NCBI RefSeq assembly: GCF_008727735.1
Contig: NZ_CP044227.1
Coordinates: 186,001 to 250,000, forward strand
Reading direction: 5' to 3'
From: Flintibacter sp. KGMB00164
GTDB taxonomy: Bacteria; Bacillota; Clostridia; Oscillospirales; Oscillospiraceae
Length of the DNA: 64,000 bases
This document shows, in pieces, positions 33,328 through 42,253 of the stretch (position 1 is the first letter of the stretch; every line of letters starts with the position of its first letter). The notes beneath the pieces were generated by a model. It saw only the letters and a program-made list of their open reading frames with translations. It was not told where the DNA came from and did not search any database. Both the position numbers and the translations under genes were made by a program.

Positions 33328-34119
33328 ATGGAAAAAGGGGGCGTTCAGTCTCTGGACCGGGCGTTTACACTGCTGGAACTGCTGTGCAAGAGCCCCGGAG
33401 GCATGGCGATTCACCAGATCACGGAGCTCACCGGCCTGCATAAAAGCACCGTCCACCGTATGCTGACGGCTATGGCAGAGCGGGGCTATGTGCGCAAAAT
33501 GGGCGATGGGGTGTACCGGGCAGGAATGCGTATCTGTGAGCTAAGCGACTATGTGCAGCAGAATCTGGATGTAGTGGAGCTGGCCAGGGAGCCTATGGAG
33601 CGGCTGAGCCGCCGCACGGGAGAGACGGTCCACCTGGTGGAGCGGGACGGCAATGAAGTGGTCTATATTTATAAGGTAGAGAGCATCCACGGCGCCATCC
33701 GCATGGTCTCCCGGATCGGTATGCGCCGCCCCATGTACTGTACCGGGATGGGAAAGGCCATTCTGGCGTTTCAGCCGGACAGCAAGGTGGTGGATTACTG
33801 GAAGGGAACAGAGCATGAGAGCTATACGGCCCATACCATTGTGCGGCAGGAGGCTTTTCTCCGGGAGATCCATGAGATCCGCTGCCAGGGCTATGCCCTG
33901 GACAACGAGGAGAACGAGCTGGGGGTGCGCTGTGTGGCGGCGGCGATTCCGGACTGGCAAGGAAATGTCAGCCACGCCCTATCCATTTCCGCACCTATCA
34001 GCCGGATGACCGATGAGCGTATCAATGCGCTGGTGCCGGAACTTATGGAGGTGCGCAACGAGATTGCATCTTATCTGGGGGCAGACTGCAAAAGCATTAC
34101 CCCGGAGACGAAATACTGA
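33328..34119 (+). CDS. kdgR: IclR family regulator, KdgR type
   Basis: This 263-residue regulator has an N-terminal winged HTH (SLDRAFTLLELLCK, HQITELTGLHKSTVHRMLTA) and a C-terminal IclR ligand-binding domain (ETVHLVERDGNEVVYI, MYCTGMGKAILAF). It diverges from the KDPG aldolase-KDG kinase operon and is flanked by a matching pair of palindromes. It is therefore the likely KDG-responsive repressor of the lower hexuronate pathway. The symbol rests on family and context. GGGAGGAAC precedes the ATG. Confidence 0.9.
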   Translation: MEKGGVQSLDRAFTLLELLCKSPGGMAIHQITELTGLHKSTVHRMLTAMAERGYVRKMGDGVYRAGMRICELSDYVQQNLDVVELAREPMERLSRRTGETVHLVERDGNEVVYIYKVESIHGAIRMVSRIGMRRPMYCTGMGKAILAFQPDSKVVDYWKGTEHESYTAHTIVRQEAFLREIHEIRCQGYALDNEENELGVRCVAAAIPDWQGNVSHALSISAPISRMTDERINALVPELMEVRNEIASYLGADCKSITPETKY

Positions 34120-34135
34120 GAGATTCAAACAGTAA

Positions 34136-34175
34136 AACAGGGCTTTGCACAGTTAGGTGTGTGCAAAGCCCTGTT
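34136..34175 (+). terminator. Terminator after kdgR
   Basis: Arms AACAGGGCTTTGCAC (34136-34150) and GTGCAAAGCCCTGTT (34161-34175) pair perfectly over 15 bases, followed by CTTATTTTT. It may also serve the convergent LysR gene ending at 34199. Confidence 0.85.
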
Positions 34176-34198
34176 CTTATTTTTCATCATGTAAAGTT

Positions 34199-35182
34199 TT
34201 AACGATAAATGTTATTTTCAGGACTTGCCGCTGAAAGCGGCGGTGCAATCGTGGCTGTTGGTGGCTTCCATAATGATGTAGTAGATCCAGTGGCTATCGG
34301 AAGCTCCCCACTCATCTGATCAAAGCAGTCCATCAGTTCCTGGGCGGAGGAGGTCAAAAACTTGTGCCGGTGCCAGACAATGTAGTTTTCCCGCTCAAAG
34401 GTTTCGTCACACAGCTCCTTGGTTGCCACCAAGCCGGACTGGACAGCACCGCTTACCAGACGCTCCGGCAGAAAGGAGATACCCAGCCCCAGATGTACCG
34501 CCTGGATGATGGCCTGGGTACTCACGCTCTCCATGGTGGGCACCAAGGGCAGTTCATGCATGGCAAAGACTCGTTCCACAAAGGCCCGTCCTACGCTTCC
34601 TTTATCCCGGAGCAGCAAAGGATCCTGTGCCAGATCCTTGAGCTCCAGGCGCTCCTGATGGGCTCTGGAGTCATCTGGCGGCAGGATGAGTACCAGCCGG
34701 TCGGGGGCGATGGCCCGTCGGGCCAGCTCCTCCTGCCCTACGCTTCCCTCCATCACGGCAAAGTCCAATTCGTTGTCCAGCAGAGCTTGCTGAAGGGCCG
34801 CGCCGTTGGACACCACGGAGCGGATCTGCAGGTTGGGGTGGGACTGCTGAAAGCGCATCAGCACCCGGGGCAGCAGGTCGGTACCCAGGGCGATGGTGGT
34901 CCCAACCCGGAGAAGCCCCAGCTGGTCCCAGTCCCGCAGGCCCTTCTCCATCTGGTCAAAGGAATCCACAATGTGGACCGCATAGGTGTAAAACATGGTA
35001 CCGGTCTGGGTGATGTAGAGCTTGCGGTTGATGCGCTCAAAGAGACGGATGCCGTAGTACGACTCGATCTCCTGGATGGCCCGGGTGACGGCGGGCTGGG
35101 TCATGCGCAGCTGTTGGGCGGCCTTGGTGATGTGCTGAGTCTGATAGACGGCCAGAAAAATTTTCATATGGCGGAGCGTCAT
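34199..35182 (-). CDS. LysR family transcriptional regulator
   Basis: This 327-residue regulator has the classic N-terminal HTH (MTLRHMKIFLAVYQTQHITK, QQLRMTQPAVTRAIQEIE) and a type 2 periplasmic-binding effector domain (LRVGTTIALGTDLLPRVLMRF). The C-terminal tail after about residue 300 is Ser/Thr/Pro-rich and longer than usual. It diverges from the two chromate-type transporter genes 108 bases away, the normal arrangement for a LysR activator and its target. The effector is unknown. Confidence 0.92.
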   Translation of the reverse strand: MTLRHMKIFLAVYQTQHITKAAQQLRMTQPAVTRAIQEIESYYGIRLFERINRKLYITQTGTMFYTYAVHIVDSFDQMEKGLRDWDQLGLLRVGTTIALGTDLLPRVLMRFQQSHPNLQIRSVVSNGAALQQALLDNELDFAVMEGSVGQEELARRAIAPDRLVLILPPDDSRAHQERLELKDLAQDPLLLRDKGSVGRAFVERVFAMHELPLVPTMESVSTQAIIQAVHLGLGISFLPERLVSGAVQSGLVATKELCDETFERENYIVWHRHKFLTSSAQELMDCFDQMSGELPIATGSTTSLWKPPTATIAPPLSAASPENNIYR

Positions 35183-35289
35183 GGCCTGGACCTCTTTTCA
35201 TGCTGATTTCATTATGGATCTGATAAAAAGATAGCATTTTACTCATTCATCCCGGGCAGATATAATGGAGGGGAAAGGAGCGGGATGCT

Positions 35290-35868
35290 ATGGCGCGGGA
35301 GGACAAAAAAGGGACCTTATTAAAGCTGTTTTTCAGTATGCTGTATATCAGTGCCTTCACCTTTGGGGGAGGCTTTGTCATCATTACCTTTATGAAGCGG
35401 AAATTTGTGGATGAGCTGGGCTGGATCGATGAGCAGGAGATGCTGGATCTCACCGCTCTGGCCCAGTCTTCCCCGGGAGCGATCGCCGTCAACGCAGCCA
35501 TCCTGGTTGGCTGGCGGGTGGGAGGATTTCTGGGCATGGTCACGGCGGTCATCGGCACCGTGCTGCCCCCCATCACCATTTTGTCGGTGATTTCCCTCTT
35601 TTACGCCGCCTTTGCCGCCAATCCCTATGTGGCGCTGGTTTTAAAGGGAATGCAGGCGGGCGTGGCGGCCGTCATTCTGGACGTGGTGTGGGGCTTGGGA
35701 GCCAACGTGGTGAAGACCAAGTCCTCCATCCACATGGTGGTAATGGCAGCTGCCTTTATCGCCACCTTTGTCTACGGCGTCAACGTGATCTACATCATTC
35801 TGGCCGCCGGACTGCTGGGTGTGGTGCTTGCCATGCTCCAGCGGAAGAAGGGAGGGGAACTCCAGTGA
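35290..35868 (+). CDS. Chromate transporter family protein, N-terminal-half type
   Basis: This 192-residue membrane protein is a short-chain ChrA-family subunit with about six helices. The signature FTFGGGFVIITFMKRKFVDELGWIDEQEMLDLTALAQ, followed by SSPGAIAVNAAILVGWRVGGF, is clear. Short ChrA proteins occur as adjacent gene pairs that together equal one full-length carrier. It overlaps the next gene by four bases, so the pair is made together. In anaerobes the physiological anion may be sulfate-like rather than chromate. Confidence 0.9.
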   Translation: MAREDKKGTLLKLFFSMLYISAFTFGGGFVIITFMKRKFVDELGWIDEQEMLDLTALAQSSPGAIAVNAAILVGWRVGGFLGMVTAVIGTVLPPITILSVISLFYAAFAANPYVALVLKGMQAGVAAVILDVVWGLGANVVKTKSSIHMVVMAAAFIATFVYGVNVIYIILAAGLLGVVLAMLQRKKGGELQ

Positions 35869-36434
35869 TTTACTTGCAGCTCTTCTGGAGCTTCCTCCAG
35901 ATCGGCCTGTTCTCTGTGGGAGGCGGCTATGCCGCCATGCCCCTCATTCAGGCCCAAACCGTTCAGCTTCACGGTTGGCTCACCATGAACGAGTTTACCG
36001 ACCTGGTCACCATTGCGGAAATGACCCCCGGCCCTATTGCCGTCAACTCGGCCACCTTTGTGGGCATCCGCATTGCCGGGCTGCCCGGGGCGCTGGTGGC
36101 CACTCTGGGGTGCATCTTCCCGTCCCTGTTCATCGTTTCCCTGCTGGCTTTTATCTACTATCGGTATAAAAATTTGTCCATTCTCCAGAGCGTACTGGCC
36201 AGCCTGCGCCCGGCAGTGGTGGCTCTCATCGCCTCAGCGGGTCTGTCCATCCTGATCCAGGTGGTCTTTGGCGGAGCAGAGATGGCCATTGTCAATGTCA
36301 ACTGGGTTGGCCTTGTGCTGTTTGCCGCCGCCTTTGCCGCTCTGCGGGGGCTGAAATGGAACCCCATCCTGGTGATGGTGCTGTGCGGCGTGGGCAACCT
36401 ACTGGTGGGACTGGTGCTGCAAACCATTGGCTGA
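35865..36434 (+). CDS. Chromate transporter family protein, second subunit
   Basis: This 189-residue membrane protein is the partner of the preceding gene, with QIGLFSVGGGYAAMPLIQAQ and TIAEMTPGPIAVNSATFVGIRIAG. The start is the GTG at 35865, overlapping the upstream stop as GTGA with GGAGGGG well placed. An in-frame extension back to 35688 lies inside the first gene and is not membrane-like. The pair probably forms a hetero-oligomeric anion transporter controlled by the divergent LysR protein. Confidence 0.9.
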   Translation: MIYLQLFWSFLQIGLFSVGGGYAAMPLIQAQTVQLHGWLTMNEFTDLVTIAEMTPGPIAVNSATFVGIRIAGLPGALVATLGCIFPSLFIVSLLAFIYYRYKNLSILQSVLASLRPAVVALIASAGLSILIQVVFGGAEMAIVNVNWVGLVLFAAAFAALRGLKWNPILVMVLCGVGNLLVGLVLQTIG

Positions 36435-36482
36435 ACCCTGTGAATCTGGTATACTAAGCAAAAGCCTCAGGGAGGGGAGACC

Positions 36483-37595
36483 ATGAAACAGCTTACCTTT
36501 TTAGTGAAACCGGCCTCCAGCCTGTGCGGCCTGCGCTGCCGCTACTGCTTTTATGAGGACGTGGCCCAGTGCCGGGAGACCCAGAGCATGGGCATCATGT
36601 CCCATGAGACGGCAGAGCACCTGCTGCGTGCCGCCGCCCAGGCGGCTGAGTCTGGGGACGTCATTCAGATCACCTTCCAGGGAGGCGAGCCCACCCTGGC
36701 GGGGCTGGACTTCTTCCGGGATTTTGTGGCCATGGAGGGGGAGCTCATCCCCTCCGGCGTTACGGTGAACCACTCCATCCAGACCAACGGCATGGCGGTC
36801 ACGGCGGAGTGGGCAGAGTTTTTCCAAACCAATCGTTTCCTGGTGGGCCTCTCGTTGGATGGCACCCGGGATCTTCACGACGCCCTGCGGGTGGACCCCC
36901 AGGGCAAGGGTACCTGGAACCGGGCGGTGGCGGCCTTACATGAACTGGACAAGGCGGGGGTGGAGACAAACCTTCTCTGTGTGGTCACCGGGCCCATGGC
37001 CCGCAGCCCTCAGAAGGTATACCAGTCCCTCAATAAATTGGGCAATCATCCCCTCCAGTTTATCCCCTGCCTAGACCCCCTGGAGGCTCCCCGGGGCAGT
37101 ATGCCCTACTCCCTCTCGCCCCAGCGCTACGGCCACTTTCTGTGCGGCCTGTTTGACTGCTGGTACCGGGACTGGCAGGCCGGGCGCTATGTGAGCATTC
37201 GCCTCTTTGACGATTACCTGCGCATTCTGGCCGGAATGGCTCCCAGCACCTGCGCCGCATCCGGCGCCTGCGGCAGCTACCTGGTGGTGGAGGGGGACGG
37301 AAGCCTGTACCCCTGCGACTTCTTTGTGCTGGACGAGTGGTATTTAGGAAACATCAATGAGACTGGAGTAACAGAGGCCATGAACAGTCCCCGGAGCCAG
37401 GAATTCTTGGCCCAGGGCCACACCCGGCCCCAGGCTTGCTCCTCCTGTCCCTATTTTGCCATCTGCCGGGGCGGCTGTCCCCGGGATTGGACGGCTTTCG
37501 GTCCCCAGGGGGAAAACTACTACTGCCCCGCCTTCCGGCAATTTTTCGACTATGCTCTGCCCCGCCTGCGCCAGGCGGCGGCAGCCCTGCGATAA
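36483..37595 (+). CDS. Anaerobic sulfatase-maturating enzyme (radical SAM, SPASM)
   Basis: This 370-residue radical SAM enzyme (anSME/AslB type) oxidises the active-site Cys or Ser of sulfatases to formylglycine without oxygen. The radical SAM cluster motif is Cys15-x3-Cys19-x2-Cys22 (SSLCGLRCRYC). ITFQGGEPTLAGLDFF follows, and a SPASM domain with further Fe-S cysteines closes the protein (CGSYLVVEGDGSLYPCDFF, CSSCPYFAICRGGCPRDW). Its likely client is the cysteine-type sulfatase at 38756-40108, whose operon converges on it. A GGAGGGG site and a terminator frame it as a single gene. Confidence 0.93.
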   Translation: MKQLTFLVKPASSLCGLRCRYCFYEDVAQCRETQSMGIMSHETAEHLLRAAAQAAESGDVIQITFQGGEPTLAGLDFFRDFVAMEGELIPSGVTVNHSIQTNGMAVTAEWAEFFQTNRFLVGLSLDGTRDLHDALRVDPQGKGTWNRAVAALHELDKAGVETNLLCVVTGPMARSPQKVYQSLNKLGNHPLQFIPCLDPLEAPRGSMPYSLSPQRYGHFLCGLFDCWYRDWQAGRYVSIRLFDDYLRILAGMAPSTCAASGACGSYLVVEGDGSLYPCDFFVLDEWYLGNINETGVTEAMNSPRSQEFLAQGHTRPQACSSCPYFAICRGGCPRDWTAFGPQGENYYCPAFRQFFDYALPRLRQAAAALR

Positions 37596-37598
37596 GTA

Positions 37599-37637
37599 AA
37601 AGCTCTGAGCGGTTCCTGTGGGGCCGCTCAGAGCTTT
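37599..37637. terminator. Bidirectional terminator between anSME and regulator
   Basis: Arms AAAGCTCTGAGCGG (37599-37612) and CCGCTCAGAGCTTT (37624-37637) pair perfectly over 14 bases. T-runs stand on both strands, so it ends both convergent genes. Confidence 0.88.
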
Positions 37638-37638
37638 T

Positions 37639-38742
37639 TTACAAGGTTCGGATAGAGGTGCCCTCATAAATTTTGGGCTTCATGACGTAGGTGTAGTTTT
37701 TGTCGTCGCAGTCCCGGCGCTCGATCATGGTCATCAGCCGGGTGGCCACCAGGCGGCCCATCTGCCTGCCCTGGTGGACGGAGCAGGTGATCCCCTCTGC
37801 CTCCCAGTCCGGCCCGGAGTAGTCAAAGCACACCAGGGAACAGTCCTCGGGCACCCGCTTGCCCTGCTCCTCCAGCACCCGGCGCACCAGGCGGTAGATC
37901 ATGTAGTTGCAGCACACGATGGCGGTGTACTTGGGCAGCCCCTTCAAGAAACGGTCGATGGAGCGGGCAAAGCGCTGATCGTGGGCCTCGTTGGAGACGC
38001 ACCACTTGATGTAGTCGTCCTGGAACTCCACCCCCCGCTTCTGCATGGCGGCGGCGGTACCTTGAAACTTCTCGATGCTCTGGTAGTTGTCGTAGACAAA
38101 GATCCCGGCGATGTGCCGGTGGCCCCGCTCGATAAGCAGGCCGATGAGCCGGTCGGCGCACTCCGTGTCGTTGACAATGACCCGGGGGCAGCGGAGATTT
38201 TTGTAGTAGTTGTTGTAGAAGATGACCGGGATATGCCGCCGGTAGATCTCCTTATAGCAGTCCAGATTGGGGTTTAACAGACTGGCCTTCACCCCGTCGA
38301 TGATGAACCCCTGAAAATTCTGGTGGACCACCGCCTGGAGACAGCTGCGCTCGTTGGAGAACTTGTTGTCGGTAAAGAACACCCGCAGGTCCACCTGATC
38401 GGCAGGCAGCACGCTTTTGATGCCCTCCAGCAGTTCGGAGTTGGCGTTGGTGTCCTGGCCCTGGAGAATGAGGCCGATTTTCAGCGGGGCGGAGCCGATG
38501 CCCAGCTCCCGGGACAGGGCGATCTCCTTGTTGATGTAGGTGCCGCTGCCCTTGACACGCCGCACCAGCCCCTCCTGGGCCATGCGATCCAGAGCGGCGC
38601 GCACCGTCTCACGGCTCATGTCCAACCGACGGCACAGTGCGTTTTCCGAGGGCAGCCTCAGGTTGCCGGAAAACTTGTTCTCGTCGATGTAGGCCATCAG
38701 CCAGCGGTAGACCTCTTCTGTCTTTTTTCCGGAGCCCGCCAA
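37639..38742 (-). CDS. GntR-HTH / LacI-type effector hybrid regulator
   Basis: This 367-residue regulator is of AraR-like architecture. An N-terminal GntR winged HTH (LRLPSENALCRRLDMSR, ETVRAALDRMAQEGLV) is joined to a LacI/periplasmic-binding-like domain (PLKIGLILQGQDTNANSELLEGI to the C-terminus). The start is uncertain. A TTG at 38742 has GAGGAG nine bases upstream and lies 13 bases after the sulfatase stop, whereas upstream codons run inside the sulfatase gene. It is the last gene of the tctCBA-sulfatase operon and probably controls it, sensing the imported or desulfated compound. Confidence 0.85.
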   Translation of the reverse strand: MAGSGKKTEEVYRWLMAYIDENKFSGNLRLPSENALCRRLDMSRETVRAALDRMAQEGLVRRVKGSGTYINKEIALSRELGIGSAPLKIGLILQGQDTNANSELLEGIKSVLPADQVDLRVFFTDNKFSNERSCLQAVVHQNFQGFIIDGVKASLLNPNLDCYKEIYRRHIPVIFYNNYYKNLRCPRVIVNDTECADRLIGLLIERGHRHIAGIFVYDNYQSIEKFQGTAAAMQKRGVEFQDDYIKWCVSNEAHDQRFARSIDRFLKGLPKYTAIVCCNYMIYRLVRRVLEEQGKRVPEDCSLVCFDYSGPDWEAEGITCSVHQGRQMGRLVATRLMTMIERRDCDDKNYTYVMKPKIYEGTSIRTL

Positions 38743-38755
38743 ACAAACCCACTCC

Positions 38756-40108
38756 TCAGTCCGTGATGGTGGGGCGGTATCCCTCCGCCTTTTCGATCCA
38801 GTCCAGCAGGCGCACGCGCATGTCTGCCTTGGCCTGAGCATAGGCCGGGTCGGCCACCACGTTGTTCAGCTGCCAGGGGTCGGCCTTCAGATCGTAGAGG
38901 AAGTCGTCGGCGTAGGTGTCCGACGCGGCGGCCTCACCGCCGTTGACGCCGGGGGCGTACACGGAATAGAGATAGTCCGGGGTGCGGGCACAGCGGCCCA
39001 CCCGGCTCTCGGAGATCTGGGCAAACACCTGATTAGGTCTATTATCCGTTCTTTTCTCCACCACGTCAAGGAGATTCTCCCCGATCATGGCCTCGCCCAC
39101 GTCCACGCCCGCCAGGGCCAGAATGGTCTTGGGCAGGCTCTCGGTGGAGACCAGCTCCTCCACCGCCACGCCGCCTTTGTAGGGGCCGCCGGCGATGACC
39201 AGGGGTACGTGGAGGGCGCCGTCGTGGCAGGTACGCTTATAGTCGTCGTAGCCGTTGAGGTGGCTGTCCCGGTTGCGGGTGAGGAAGTGGGAGCCGTGGT
39301 CGGAGGCAAAGATGATAACCGTGTTGTCGTAGAGCCCCTCCTTCTTCAGCCGCTCTACCAGCCGGCCCAGGTTCTCGTCCAGGCTGGCGCACTGGCCCAG
39401 GTAGTCGGGGTACTCCTCGGCGGCATTGCCCTTCAAAACCTCCAGGTCGTGGGGCAGGATAAAGTTTTTGTACTTCTCCTTGGAGCCCTCGGGGCCCTCG
39501 TAGTGGCCACGGTCGTTCTGGTGATGGGGCTCAATTTGGGAGATGGTCATGAAGAAGGGCTTCTGCTTGTCGTACTGGTCAAAGAACTCCAGAGCCAGGT
39601 CGGTCATGCAGTCGGCCCGATAGCCCTTGAAGTCGATGCGGTTGTTATTCTCGTCAAAGACATAGCCGTCGTAGCCGTGGGAGGTGAACTCCAGCACGTC
39701 GGCAGCCCGCCAGAAGCCGGTGTAACCGCCCCGCAGCTCCTTGGGGATGGCGGTGATGGTGTGGTCGATGGTGGGCTTTTTCTCTAGCTCGCCGTCGCTG
39801 GCCAGATGCCACTTGCCGATGTAGGCGGTCTCATAGCCCGCCTCCTCAATGTAGCTGCCCAGGGTTTTCACGTTGGAGGGCAGCATGATATTGTTGCGGA
39901 AGCAGCCCGTCTCGGTGGGGTATTTGCCCGTCTGGAACAGGGCGCGGCAGGGGCCGCACACCGGCTGGGGAGAAAAGGCGTTGTCAAACTTCACGCCCTC
40001 CCGGGCCAGCTGGTCCAGGTTGGGGGTGATGTTCAGAGGCTGGCCAAAGCAGCCGCAGGTGTCCCAGCGCTGCTGGTCGGTAAAGTAAAAGATGATATTG
40101 TATGCCAT
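38756..40108 (-). CDS. Cysteine-type sulfatase
   Basis: This 450-residue type I sulfatase hydrolyses a sulfate ester and has no signal peptide, so it is cytosolic. The formylglycine site is Cys51 in CGPCRALFQTGKYPT (C-x-P-C-R). Metal and sulfate ligands appear in YFTDQQRWD and FASDHGSHF. The ATG at 40108 follows the tctA stop by one base (TGATATG), so translation is coupled to the transporter. That coupling implies import of a sulfated organic acid by TctCBA followed by intracellular desulfation. Maturation would come from the anSME at 36483. The substrate is unknown. Confidence 0.93.
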   Translation of the reverse strand: MAYNIIFYFTDQQRWDTCGCFGQPLNITPNLDQLAREGVKFDNAFSPQPVCGPCRALFQTGKYPTETGCFRNNIMLPSNVKTLGSYIEEAGYETAYIGKWHLASDGELEKKPTIDHTITAIPKELRGGYTGFWRAADVLEFTSHGYDGYVFDENNNRIDFKGYRADCMTDLALEFFDQYDKQKPFFMTISQIEPHHQNDRGHYEGPEGSKEKYKNFILPHDLEVLKGNAAEEYPDYLGQCASLDENLGRLVERLKKEGLYDNTVIIFASDHGSHFLTRNRDSHLNGYDDYKRTCHDGALHVPLVIAGGPYKGGVAVEELVSTESLPKTILALAGVDVGEAMIGENLLDVVEKRTDNRPNQVFAQISESRVGRCARTPDYLYSVYAPGVNGGEAAASDTYADDFLYDLKADPWQLNNVVADPAYAQAKADMRVRLLDWIEKAEGYRPTITD

Positions 40109-40109
40109 A

Positions 40110-41630
40110 TCAGTTGTTCTCCTTCTGGGCCGCGGCGGCAATCTTGGCGGCCTTTTGTTCCTTCAGCTTGCCGCGGACGATGGCGGCCACAGCGATGATG
40201 ATGAGGGCCAGGAAGATCTTGCAGTAGATGCTCTGGAGGAAGATGCTGGCGTCGCCGTTGGAGATGAGCAGGGCCCGGCGGAAGTTGGTCTCGGTCATGC
40301 GGCCCAGCACCAGGCCCAGCAGGATGGGCACGGGAGGCAGGTCCAGCTTGCGCAGCACCCAGGCCAGGGCGCCGAACACCAGGGCCACCGCCACGTCGAA
40401 GTAGTTCTCGTTGACGGAGTAGGCTCCGGCAAAGCAGAAGATCACGATGATGGGGGTGAGGATTTCCTGGGGAATGGAGACTACCTTGGCAAACAGAGTG
40501 GTGAGGAACTTGCCCTGGATGAGCATGAAGATGTTGACCAGAATGAGGCCCAGCATGATGGCGTACATAATGTCGCCGTCGGTGGTGAAGAGGGACAATC
40601 CGGGGTTCAGGCCGTTGATCATCAGGGCGGAGAGCATGATGGCCACGGTACCGTCGCCGGGGATGCCCAGGGTAAGCAGGGGGATGAGGGTGGCGCCGGT
40701 GACGGCGTTGTTGGCCGACTCGGCGGCGGCGATGCCTTCCACAGAGCCCTTTCCAAACTCCTCGGGGTGCTTGGACAGGTTCTTGGCGGTGTTATAGCTG
40801 AACCAGGAGGCCTCGGAGGCGCCGGTGCCGGGGACGATGCCCACCATCACGCCGATGAGGGAGGACATAAGCACCGGGCGGATCATCCGCTTGAATTCCT
40901 GACGGGTGATCTTGCCGTCGTCATGCATCTTGGCGGTGTCCAGGCGCAGCTCGCCCAGCTTCTTTTCCGCCTTGGCCAGGATCTCCACCAGGGCGAACAG
41001 ACCGATGAGGCACACGGCCAGATCCAGGCCTAAGTACAAACGGGGGATGCCGAAGGTGAAGCGGTCATAGCTGGTCATGGGGTCGGTGCCCACGCAGGAG
41101 ATAAGAAGACCCAGGCAGGCGGAGACTAGACCACGGATGATGCTCTTGCCCGACACGCCGGCGATGATGGTCAGACCGAAGACGCAGACCATGAAGTACT
41201 CGGCGGTGCCCAGCTGAGCGGCGATCTTGGCCACCTGGGGCCCCAGGAACAGCAGCATCAGGGCGGAGAAAACGCCGCCGAAGGTGGAGGCGTACAGGGC
41301 GATTTTCAGCGCCGCCTTGGTGCGGCCCTGGCGGGAGAGCGGGTGGCCGTCCAGCATGGTGGCCGCGGCGTGGGGGGTGCCGGGGGTGTTGATGAGGATG
41401 GCGGACACGCTGCCGCCGTAGCCGCCGGCGCAGTAGATGCCCAGCAGGAACATCATGCCGGGGATGGCGGTCATGGTGTAGGTGACCGGCAGGAACAAAA
41501 TAACGCACAGAATGACGCTCAAACCGGGGATGGCGGCAAAGACCGAGCCCACAAACACGCCGATGTTGATCCACAGGATATTTTCCAGCGTGAAGAGAAG
41601 GCCGGTGGCCGGAACGATATATTGCAGCAT
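40110..41630 (-). CDS. tctA: Tripartite tricarboxylate transporter large permease
   Basis: This 506-residue membrane protein has 10-12 helices and TctA signatures: GVFVGSVFAAIPGLSVILCV, GIYCAGGYGGSVSAILINTPG, GTPHAAATMLDGHPLSRQGR and the repeat IVPGTGASEASWFSYN. It moves carboxylates in symport with protons or sodium, fed by TctC. A GAGGAGG site precedes the start, 18 bases after tctB. Coupling to the sulfatase gene suggests a sulfated carboxylate rather than citrate. Confidence 0.94.
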   Translation of the reverse strand: MLQYIVPATGLLFTLENILWINIGVFVGSVFAAIPGLSVILCVILFLPVTYTMTAIPGMMFLLGIYCAGGYGGSVSAILINTPGTPHAAATMLDGHPLSRQGRTKAALKIALYASTFGGVFSALMLLFLGPQVAKIAAQLGTAEYFMVCVFGLTIIAGVSGKSIIRGLVSACLGLLISCVGTDPMTSYDRFTFGIPRLYLGLDLAVCLIGLFALVEILAKAEKKLGELRLDTAKMHDDGKITRQEFKRMIRPVLMSSLIGVMVGIVPGTGASEASWFSYNTAKNLSKHPEEFGKGSVEGIAAAESANNAVTGATLIPLLTLGIPGDGTVAIMLSALMINGLNPGLSLFTTDGDIMYAIMLGLILVNIFMLIQGKFLTTLFAKVVSIPQEILTPIIVIFCFAGAYSVNENYFDVAVALVFGALAWVLRKLDLPPVPILLGLVLGRMTETNFRRALLISNGDASIFLQSIYCKIFLALIIIAVAAIVRGKLKEQKAAKIAAAAQKENN

Positions 41631-41648
41631 AAGATGGCCTCCTCTCGT

Positions 41649-42161
41649 TTAAAAGTCCACATGCAGGACGAACCGGAAGGCCGCCCAGATGGCTACCGCA
41701 AGGGTCAGGGTAATGACATAGTACGAGGGCTTTTTACAGCGGAAATAGACCAAAAAGCCCAGGCAGCAGAAGATGGCGCCCACCACAAACAGGTCGGTGT
41801 AGCGGCACAGCAGATAGGTCACCACCAAAATGGCCAGAATGACCAGAGCTTTCAGCTCAGTCTGCAGATTGATGACCTTCCAGTTCAAAGGCTGCTTGGT
41901 GATGAGCTTATAGATCTCCTTGGCCACCAGCATGGCGCAGCAGATCATCATGACCACCATCAGCAAGGTGGGGAAAGCCCGGCCATTGACGGTGTCCTTT
42001 TCCGAGATGGCCACCTGCTGAGGCAGAACATACAGGATGGCCAGGGCAAACAGGAAAAACAGCACACCCACAGTGAGGTCCACCGGGATGCGCAGCTCTT
42101 TTTTGCTCAGGCGCTCTCCCCAGCGGTCCATGCGGGCGTGAAATTCATTGACCCATTTCAT
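41649..42161 (-). CDS. tctB: Tripartite tricarboxylate transporter small permease
   Basis: This 170-residue four-helix membrane subunit has the TctB layout: a soluble N-terminus, then VDLTVGVLFFLFALAILYV, a loop with the typical RAFPTL motif (VNGRAFPTLLMVVMM) and two more helices. It sits between tctC and tctA with AAGGAGG before the ATG. It is needed for assembly of the transporter and has no known enzyme activity. Confidence 0.9.
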   Translation of the reverse strand: MKWVNEFHARMDRWGERLSKKELRIPVDLTVGVLFFLFALAILYVLPQQVAISEKDTVNGRAFPTLLMVVMMICCAMLVAKEIYKLITKQPLNWKVINLQTELKALVILAILVVTYLLCRYTDLFVVGAIFCCLGFLVYFRCKKPSYYVITLTLAVAIWAAFRFVLHVDF

Positions 42162-42198
42162 TCAGAAACCTCCTTCACACACCAAAATCACAGAAAAA

Positions 42199-42232
42199 GG
42201 GGATGGGAGGGATTTTACCCATCCCATCCCCC
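42199..42232 (-). terminator. Terminator-like hairpin between tctC and tctB
   Basis: GGGGATGGGA-rich and TCCCATCCCC-rich arms pair around a short loop. On the minus strand the stem is followed by TTTTTCTG. Partial termination here would leave the tctC binding protein more abundant than the membrane subunits. Confidence 0.7.
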
Positions 42233-42253
42233 AATTGTTACGGATTGGCAGGA

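Noticed and set aside
35688-35864. Upstream extension of the second chromate-transporter frame
   Set aside because: It lies inside the first subunit gene and encodes Arg/His-rich non-membrane sequence. The GTG at 35865 has a proper ribosome site.
37599-37637. Inverted repeat considered as a possible mobile-element end
   Set aside because: The loop size, T-runs and position between convergent genes identify it as a bidirectional terminator. No transposase is near.
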